Shown here in pieces: positions 56,861 to 64,000 of a DNA stretch of 64,000 nucleotides (within the stretch, counting starts at the first letter, position 1; every line of letters starts with the position of its first letter). Position numbers and translations under genes: made by a program. Below the pieces are notes generated by a model. The model was not told the DNA's origin. It saw only the letters and a list, made by a program, of their open reading frames with translations, and did not search any database. Origin of the DNA: Turritopsis dohrnii (taxonomy: Eukaryota; Cnidaria; Hydrozoa; Anthoathecata; Oceaniidae); the NCBI GenBank assembly GCA_027922465.2, contig BQMF02000340.1:372001-436000 (forward strand), written 5' to 3'.

Positions 56861-57818
56861 TGCTTTAATGAACGTTTGGTTCTTCTGTTGCACTTTGCTC
56901 TTCAGAAACCTTAAGTTTTAATTGGTTATGAGTGTATCTTATGGACTCTTATGTCCACATCTTTGTGTTTTTGAAATAAACTTCATCAAAAAAGCACCTC
57001 TTGGTCAGTCATTTCCCCTTTTCGAAACAAAATGATATACTTCATTTTAACCAACTTTGTTTTGTTTTCCTCATTGGACCCTCACACAAATTGACATACA
57101 ATATCTCGCCTCGTGTTGAATCAGATTATAATGACTGAGTTTCGAGTGTTCTGTCGATTACCACATTGTTATTTTGCAGATAACGTTATCATTCACTCGA
57201 ATCTGGGAAATTTTAATCATATAGATTGAGAATGTCAGGGAATATTGAGCTTTAAAGGATTTATTTAAGTTATGCCAATTTAAATCTTTTGTAACATTCC
57301 TACTATTCGTAAGGTAACACGTTTTTCTGATGGGCTATACTTTCTTTCTCCTCGTGGTGTTTGAATTGAACGTCAAAATCCTTGGAGGAAACAAAGAACG
57401 AAATGGAAAAGATAACTCTATTATGTAAGCATGTATAAATGTTATGTTTACATCACATGATGTTCTTTTTTTATCCATGGATAATTTTCTGTTCCGTTGC
57501 TGTCCGGAGAAAATTTTCGAGAAGTGGAACAAATAGTAAAATCAGTTGAGAGTGGTCCGTTAATCCTCCTTACGAATACCTGTTTTTATACTTAAAAGTG
57601 AAACTCAATCTCTGTTGAGCTTGAGAAGACTCTATGTTCCTAAATTTCTAATATGTAAGTTAGAAAAAAGGATCCCAGAAAAAAACCCTGAAATGATAAA
57701 AATGTCAATCAGATATCTCGCAAGAAAGATTTTCACATCCAAACAAAGTTTAATCAAGAATATGAAAATATCAAAACTACTCTTTGTCATTTTGAAACAG
57801 CTGCAGCAATCTAATTTA
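56861..57818. other. intergenic, no gene recognised
   Basis: Holds the 3' UTR of the recombinase-like gene (AATAAA at 56975). Nothing further supported. Confidence 0.4.
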
Positions 57819-57985
57819 ACGGTAGAAACTTTCACGGGAATAAACTTTTGCGGGCATAAACTTTCACGTTTTTTTCTCGGAAATGGGCAAAAGTTTCTTT
57901 CACAAGAAAGTGCAGAATTCACCAAAACGCAAAAGTTTATTCCCTGAATTTCGTGGGGAAAATTTTCCGCGAAAGTTTTTTCCGT
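57819..57985. mobile_element. TA-flanked MITE (167 bp)
   Basis: Ends ACGGTAGAAACTTTCACGGG and, in reverse complement, ACGGAAAAAACTTTCGCGGA, flanked by TA. The inner repeats GAATAAACTTTTGCG and CGCAAAAGTTTATTCC extend the pairing, so the whole unit can fold. Confidence 0.75.
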
Positions 57986-58793
57986 TAAAGTAGTTCCTTA
58001 AATTCTATTAAGTTAGACAGTCAAGTGTAAAAAATTAATCGGCATAATGCTGTTACATTAAAATGAAAAGAAAAAAAATTCTTTCTGTTTCCACTCCCCC
58101 CTCCAAAGCAAATTTATATGTATTTCCATAAGAAGTATGTATTTGATGCCTTAAGAATAAGCCAATTAGAACTTTTGACCATGTGCCCACAATTCTATTT
58201 CTGGTTGTTAGTATTCTACCCAAAATATTCCAATTATTGGGCACAAGAACACCCGATTTTTTGCTCTAAAGCACTTTTTCCATTAGTTCTTATCATTGAA
58301 CACCACATGAGAAGAAATTAAACAACATCTCTGCACTATTTGCAACTGCACAACTGCTACAGCTACAAGCATTAAGTGTACGTTAATATATAGACCCTTA
58401 ATGGCGTTTTCAGACCAGAAATTTTCCACAAATGTCTAAGTAAGCAAATTAAAAGGCGGTGAACTAAAGTGAAACACGGATGTTTTTACACGCCTTTAAG
58501 CAATGTACTATTGAATTACCTTTCAAAACTGGATTGTTCCGTGGAGCATGTTTACTTGGTAGTGCTCTTTTTTTCTAACTGATTAACAATATGTTTTGCT
58601 TGAATCAATTTTTATAGGGAAATGGTAAATCAGAAACTATGGCTTATATGGAACATTAACCATGATAAACTAAGATTAACTTCCAAATGTCATTAAGTAC
58701 CTTGTTAGACTTTGCGCAACCAAAATAGACAGAATTTAAGTTGCCCTTTTTTTCCATTGGCCATTAGGAAAAAGGGCGCATTGATCGAGATGT
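57986..58793. other. intergenic, no gene recognised
   Basis: Nothing supported on either strand. Confidence 0.35.
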
Positions 58794-58826
<33 letters not shown>

Positions 58827-59085
58827 CGGGAGTTTTTAGTCCTTGGGCTTCCATCCGTAATGGTTGGTTCTTCCGCCCGCCGACTTGCAACTATTAGTTG
58901 ACTTACCGCCAGAGATACGTATAGCATTGCTCTAACTTGCCCGAAGGCCAGTGTGCAGTCAGTCGATGGCTCCTAATGGGCTGACACGCTGCTTTTAAAG
59001 CGCATCGGAGTGGTGTATTGAGATACGACATGACTGGACTCGTACACGGGTCGCAGCGGTCGCACTCAAAGGTACTAACCACTAC
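58794..59085 (-). mobile_element. tRNA-like SINE with (TTAC)n tail
   Basis: Read on the minus strand: the head has TAGTGGTTAGTACCTTTGAG (A-box-like) and GTACGAGTCCAGTC (B-box-like) about 30 bp apart. A body follows (GCCCATTAGGAGCCATCGAC, GCCTTCGGGCAAGTTAGAGC), and eight TTAC units end it at 58794-58826. The composition is GC-richer than the flanks. The tail unit is shared with the LINE immediately to the right. Confidence 0.65.
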
Positions 59086-60327
59086 TTAGATATTATGGAA
59101 TACGTGAAAAAGCCTTGGACTGGTTTAGATCTTTTTGTGTAATAGGAGCCAGTATGTTTCGATTGGTCCTTGTAAATCTCGCTATTCGAAAATTGTATAT
59201 GGTGTTCCTCAAGGTTCAGTTCTTGGACCGTTGCTTTTTTTGATTTATATAAATGACATGCATAGGGCAGTTAGGTTCTCTTCTATTTTCCATTTTGCTG
59301 ATGATACGAATATTTTAAATTTCAGTCGTGATGCCAAGCAATTGGCAAAACACATCAACATTGATTTGAAACTACTATCTCATTGGCTGAATGCCAATAT
59401 GATTTCTCTTAACGCTTCGAAAACTGAATACATAGTATTTAAACATCAAAATCGTAAAGTTGACTTTAATATTCGTATTAAGCTAAATGGGAAAAGACTA
59501 TCACGCAGTTCCTCAATCAAGTATCTTGGAATTTACATAGATGAGAATCTTAACTGGTCTAGGCATGTCAATGAACTTTCGATCAAACTTCGAAGAGCAA
59601 ATGGCGCTCTGTCTAAGATTCGCCACTTTATGACCCAGTCCCTTTTGGTTTCAGTATACCATGCCATTTTCAATCCTCATATTAGCTATGCTTGCCAGAT
59701 TTGGGGACAGCGTCAAACTTACATTAATAGGCGTATATTTTTACTTCAAAAGCGTTCTGTCAGAATCATTTCCAAACTGGATTGGCAAGCCCACTCTAAT
59801 CCTATATTTCTTAATCTTGGCCTTGTTAAGTTCTTCGATTTTGTAAAGCTTCGGAACCTTCTTTTTGTACATCGATATTTACATAACAAACTTCCTCCAT
59901 GTATTTATAATACTTTTCGTTTTAACTGTGTGGATTTTAATGTCAATCTTCGTGGAAGGACATCAGGAACAGTGGTAAAATACCCATTCAAAACGGTATC
60001 ATTCGGTGAATATTCAATTGAAAACCAATCAATAAATAACTGGAATTCTATTATGCGAAATCTTCAAATCGATGATTTATCAACTCATTCTTATGCCCAA
60101 ACTAAATCATTAGTTACAGAGTATATGTTAACTCTTTATTTCTTAGGTTTATAGTTTAGATACTTTTCTGACATACCAATATTATTTTTATTTTACGAGA
60201 ATTTCTGGTGGCCACCTCCTCGAATAGATTCATCTAATTGGGGTGGTCTCCTATTTGTAAATATAATAGGTATAAATTGTGAATATTGAAAAATAATACA
60301 TTACTCGCTTACTTACTTACTTACTAC
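59086..60327 (+). mobile_element. 5'-truncated LINE (CR1/jockey-type) with (TTAC)n tail
   Basis: Holds the C-terminal half of a reverse transcriptase and the region after it, a 3' UTR of about 150 bp, and a terminal (TTAC)n run (60306-60327). It begins directly at the head of the minus-strand SINE, so the two lie head to head with inverted tail motifs at both outer ends. Confidence 0.8.
59090..60154 (+). pseudogene. LINE reverse transcriptase, C-terminal part, frameshifted
   Basis: The coding match begins at YYGIREKALDWFRSF (about 59092). It then needs a one-base shift in the T run near 59132 to continue as CNRSQYVSIG. From 59135 the frame is open for 339 codons: GVPQGSVLGPLLFLIYINDM (RT motif B region), FHFADDTNIL (catalytic FADD), LNANMISLNASKTEYIVF, IKYLGIYIDENLNWSRHV, then the post-RT region ending LTLYFLGL. 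The catalytic Asp pair is present, but the endonuclease and the first half of the RT are missing. It cannot move by itself. Confidence 0.85.
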
Positions 60328-60346
60328 ACCATCGCTGCACAGATGA

Positions 60347-60759
60347 ATAGAGAGATCCCGTAATTACGGGATACATCCCGAAATTAAAGGAATTTTGTTC
60401 TTTTCGAATCTACGGTGAACACACTTCCCCTGCAAGACTTGGAACTTTTTTATCTTAAACCTTTCTCAATTTTTTAACGCGGCGATATGTGACCTTTCCG
60501 CGGCAACTTTTTCTAAAATCAGCAGTGGTAAATTAAATTGGCGAGTAGTCTGGATTTGTTAATGTTACGAGTTTCAAATAGCTTGTCATAAGACCACTGA
60601 TCATGATTTATGCAACCACAAGTTATTTTAAATCTGCCATTGTCACATGTAATTGGGCTGATTTTTTGTGTTCGTGTAATTACAGTATGCACTCCATTAT
60701 GGTCATCGCGTAATTACAGTATGTACAATTCACATCCCGTAATAACGGTATCCCTCTAT
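60347..60759. mobile_element. MITE with CCCGTAATTACGGG ends
   Basis: Left ATAGAGAGATCCCGTAATTA, right in reverse complement ATAGAGGGATACCGTTATTA. The inner repeats GTAATTACAGTATG occur at 60678 and 60710. Target duplication not resolved, limits approximate. Confidence 0.6.
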
Positions 60760-60884
60760 TTACGGTTGTCCCTGACTGCCTGGGGATAGTCATTTAATCT
60801 GACAACAGAAACATAATTTACTATGGATCAATTCCATGATCACCTATACTATTTTGATACTGTATACATATGATATTTTAGGAA

Positions 60885-61321
60885 AACTTGATATATACTG
60901 TCAATTTTCCTTACACAAACAACAAACGTATATATATAAATCAAAGCACAATCCAACAAACAATCTGTTAATCAAATCAAACCAGAACACGAAACTTCTA
61001 CTTTCAACTTTTTAGGGATTTGTTTATGGATGTGTAGTCTAATCTTCAGTACCGAAATCTGTTGTTTTTTTGGGATTTACAATGGTCATTTTTATCAAAT
61101 AATAAATATATAATGGGTGTGCACATATTTTTTTGAACAGAAATGTTTATTCTGAATACTTGAATTCAATTTTATAAATTGTCACTTTAAGCCTATCTCT
61201 TTTTCGAAAATAACTCTTCTGTTCAAATTTGAAGTGCTAATTTGAAGTGCTTTTAATTGCTTTTGGTAGTTATTTGCTTATTCATTTATTTAAAATTTAA
61301 AAACATAAAAATAAATGACTT
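60885..61321. repeat. dispersed segment R, copy 2, left part
   Basis: Matches 18885-19154 plus 26878-27000 without interruption, so it is the unfilled version of the site occupied by the 7.7-kb nest in copy 1. It is itself interrupted further right by the Harbinger MITE pair. Confidence 0.75.
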
Positions 61322-61324
61322 TAA

Positions 61325-62939
61325 AGGCTAAAATACACGATCATTTTAAAATGACATTTTTTAAATGATCATTTAAAACTGATCGTGTAAACGCTCAAAA
61401 AATGACAAAAAGTACCCGTCATTTTCAACTGTCATTTAAAAATGATAACTCAAACATGTTTGAGTTTTCATTTAAAAAATGATGGAATTTTTCTATTGAA
61501 TTACGTCAGTTCTATTGTTTTACTCACTTTAGTATAGTCACGCGATAAGTTTTTGCAGCTTATGAAGTAGAGAAACAAAGTGATAGTTTTGCATAATAAA
61601 CATGTCGTTGGTAAAGTTAGCATCAACTGACAAATTTATTAATTTGTGGCAGGAAGAGGAGTTTTTGTGGAATGTTTTGTCCACAAATTACAAACATAAG
61701 GACCAAAGAGGAAAGAGTATAAAGGCTGAAATACACGATCATTTTAAAATGATAAATGACAAATGATAATTTAAAAAATGATTAGAATATCTGTTTACAC
61801 GATCATTTATGATTACAACATTTTTATAAAAGTTCTATGGTAAAATAGTACTTTTCAGTCATGGACTCCGGCGGCAGCAAACGCAGTTGTTGCTGTTATG
61901 TCCAAATGACGAAAGAGGAGAAATGAAAGGCGGAACGAAGACACTGGGTGAAACCTTGGCTTCAAAAACGAAACTTCTTAGGAATTTATAACACGCTTGT
62001 GAAGGAATTTCAAGCAGAAGATCATTAGAATATTCAAAGTTGTTAAGAATTTCGCCGGAAAATTTTGAAGAAACATTAAGTTTAATAAAGTCCATCTATC
62101 GAGAAACATTGCACAGTAATGCGTTATACTCTTTCCTCTTTGGTCCTTATGTTTGTAATTTGTGGACGAGACATTCCACAAAAACTCCTCTTCCTGCCAC
62201 AAATTAATAAATTTGTCAGTTGATGCTAACTTAACCAACGACATGTTTATTTAATATACAGACTATCACTTTGTTTTTCTCCTTCATAAGCTGCAAGAAC
62301 TCATCGCGTGACTATACTAAAGTGAGTAAAACAATAGAACTGACGTAATTCAATAGAGAAATTCCATCATTTTTTAAATGAAAACTCAAACATGTTTGAG
62401 TTATCATTTTTAAATGATAGTTGAAAATGACGGGTACTTTTTGTCATTTTTTGAGCGTTTACACGATCAGTTTTAAATGATCATTTAAAAAATGTCATTT
62501 TAAAATGATCGTTTATTTTAGCCTTAACGCATTACTGTGCAATGTTTCTCGATAGATGGACTTATTATATAATATTAAACTTCATATTTCTTCAAAACTT
62601 TCCGGCGAAATTCTTAACAACTTTGAATATTCATAATGATCTTCTCCTTGAAATTCCTTCACAAGCGTGTTAAGAATTCCTAAGAAGTTTCGTTTTTGAA
62701 GCCAAGGTGAAACTCAATGTCTTCGTTTCTGCCTTTCATTTTTCCTCTTTCGTCATTTGGACATAACAGCAACAACTACGTTTGCTGCCGCCGGACTCCG
62801 TGACTAAAAAGTACTCTTATCATAAAAGATGTTGTAATCATAAATGATCGTGTAAACAGATGTTCTAATCATTTTTTAAAGGATTAAAAAAATTATCATT
62901 TGTCATTTATCATTTTAAAATGATCGTGTATTTCAGCCT
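61325..62939. mobile_element. Harbinger MITE Y, split by a sibling copy
   Basis: Ends AGGCTAAAATACACGATCAT and, in reverse complement, AGGCTGAAATACACGATCAT, with TAA at 61322-61324 and 62940-62942. Its left half carries the start of a MADF gene (ATG at 61602: MSLVKLASTDKFINLWQEEE). Its right half carries, on the minus strand, remnants like the N-terminus of a Harbinger transposase (NTLVKEF, RISPESFEE-like, SIYRETLH-like). The middle, including most of both genes, is deleted. A second copy (61723-62524) sits inside it. Confidence 0.8.
61723..62524. mobile_element. Harbinger MITE X, inserted into MITE Y
   Basis: An 802-bp copy of the same element in opposite orientation: AGGCTGAAATACACGATCAT at the left and AGGCTAAAATAAACGATCA in reverse complement at the right. 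The target TAA is duplicated at 61720-61722 and 62525-62527. Its own sequence (AGAGTATAACGCATTACTG in reverse complement near 62120) shows the unfilled version of the target. It contains the transposase remnant (plus) and the MADF start (minus, ATG at 62244). Confidence 0.85.
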
Positions 62940-62942
62940 TAA

Positions 62943-63480
62943 GTTTCATGCATATCGCAATCATCAGATGTATAAAATTTTATACATTTATATTTTATAC
63001 ATCTAATGATTGTGATATGCATTTGATTGTATAATGTTGTAAGATGCAAGTGTCTTCTGTTGAATTACATTGTTTTGTCGTGATTTTATGGTATAAAGGA
63101 TGTCAAGCTTCTGCAACAATAAAGATCATATGTTTTTTATGCTAAAATTGCCTTACACATTGGTGCAGTTGTTGATATTTAGTTGTTTAAGGGAAAGTAT
63201 TACTCAGCAAAATTTACAAGAGAAACATTATCATTTGACCATCTTCATTTCTTAATAAGTTCAAAATAAGTTGTTTTGTGGTATTAAATTCAATTCTACC
63301 CTGATTAGTAAGGACAACATTTTTATCTGAGTATGACATTGATGGTAGTTATACCATTGTAGTTATTTAATGATGCATATTTTTCTTATGGTTATCAATG
63401 TTCACACAATAATTGGCAAAAGTTTCGCCACTTTGGGGATATATATAGTCGCATTTTTGCGAATCTTGTATAAAATACAA
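62943..63480. repeat. dispersed segment R, copy 2, right part
   Basis: Same-strand match to 27110-27600 (CTGTTGAATTACATTG, GGATGTCAAGCTTCTGCA, TGGTATTAAATTCAATTCTA, GTCGCATTTTTGCGAATCTT). A 20-bp imperfect palindrome AAATTTTATACATTTATATT precedes it. Confidence 0.7.
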
Positions 63481-63910
63481 AGACTTCTGTATTAATCTCA
63501 TTATTTCTGCAGCATTTTTCACATGTGCCAATAATTTTAAACTTACTAACTAAGATCTGTTTTTGTACTTCTGATAGAAAACCAAAAAATCTTCGAGTAA
63601 ATATTTCTGAAAATTGGGCATTACAATCCATAGGTCTTAGTGAAGTGCAAATTTTGATGATAATCGTCCCAAGATACTAACCCAATCTAGAAAACAATCA
63701 ATCGCCTTGCTATATTCATGAAATGTAGCTTTGATCTTCGAATTCCCAAATTCTGGTGAGCTACCTTATCGGCCCTTTTTACGCCGGCCCTAATGTGGCG
63801 TTAATTTTGGTGCGCGGCGTTAAAAGGGCCGGCGTAAAAACGGCCAAAAAAATGGAAATTTTTCAAAAAATCGGCCTTATTTTTTAAAGTTGAAATTTAG
63901 ATTTGAAAAT
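63481..63910. repeat. intergenic, with a GC-rich hairpin at 63770-63845
   Basis: CGGCCCTTTTTACGCCGGCC pairs with GGGCCGGCGTAAAAACGGCC; GGCGTTAA pieces (63799, 63827) line the loop side. It looks like a tiny foldback MITE. The rest holds nothing recognisable. Confidence 0.65.
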
Positions 63911-64000
63911 ATGAAACAAACTTTAGATGTGAAAGAACTCTTTGGAGACAATGAAGAGTCAGATGCAGGAGAAGTTGAAGCAGAAATAAAGGTAGAATCA
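63911..64000 (+). CDS. possible first exon of a gene cut by the window end
   Basis: An open frame from ATG at 63911 to the end (30 codons; starts MKQTLDVKELFGDNEESDA, acidic and Glu-rich). The composition is more protein-like than nearby chance frames, but there is no domain to support it. Confidence 0.3.
   Translation, partial: MKQTLDVKELFGDNEESDAGEVEAEIKVES

Overview
The window looks like AT-rich animal (metazoan) nuclear DNA. It has spliced genes with short introns (about 60-250 bp, GT...AG), two intronless class A GPCR genes, tRNA-derived SINEs, and a dense layer of eukaryotic DNA transposons. The mix of families (IS3EU-like, ISL2EU-like with YqaJ, Ginger-like, PIF/Harbinger with MADF proteins, Helitron with an RPA-like gene, a DIRS-like remnant) points to an early-branching animal, most likely a cnidarian. 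That placement is inference; no species can be named from the sequence.

Layout. 1-7.9 kb: a three-exon MADF-BESS gene on the minus strand, a decayed DIRS-like retroelement, and a run of related repeats. 8-10 kb: a GPCR gene; a diverged sister copy lies inverted at 33.6-35.3 kb. 12.3-18.0 kb: Helitron-derived sequence, namely a fragment with a USP-like and a DUF6570-like region, followed by an about 1.76 kb inverted repeat with an RPA-like gene in each arm (one spliced and open, one 5'-truncated and frameshifted). 18.2-27.7 kb: a nest of transposons. A TTAA-flanked element (19155-26877) contains an ATAT-flanked element (20284-26132), which contains an IS3EU-like element (21976-25656, 6-bp target duplication ATGTAC). 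The innermost one carries an apparently intact four-exon DDE transposase and, convergent to it, a 457-aa alpha-kinase. A related sequence at 60.9-63.5 kb lacks the outer insertion, so it acts as an empty site.

28.4-33.3 kb: a decayed ISL2EU-like element with a SAP/SWIM/YqaJ gene facing a THAP-DDE transposase. 35.3-42.9 kb: non-coding, with MITEs and foldback repeats. 43.0-45.4 kb: a broken Ginger-like polyprotein (integrase, GPY/F, 10-aa repeats, F-box, Ulp1-like protease). 45.5-46.4 kb: a short Harbinger-type element coding for a MADF protein. 46.4-48.8 kb: short-motif repeats, a MITE and a tRNA-derived SINE.

49.2-56.9 kb: a roughly 15-exon gene for a zinc-finger tyrosine-recombinase-like protein (Crypton-like or domesticated). 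One intron contains a young Tc1/mariner-superfamily element (50835-53523) with an intact transposase and two 357-bp terminal repeats that read as identical. 57-64 kb: small MITEs, a SINE and a 5'-truncated LINE sharing a (TTAC)n tail, and a Harbinger MITE that has inserted into an inverted sibling copy.

How the parts relate. Most coding content is mobile. The likely host genes are the two GPCRs and possibly the MADF-BESS and tyrosine-recombinase genes. Clean target duplications (ATGTAC, TTAA, ATAT, TA, AT, TAA) make the insertion order readable at several points.
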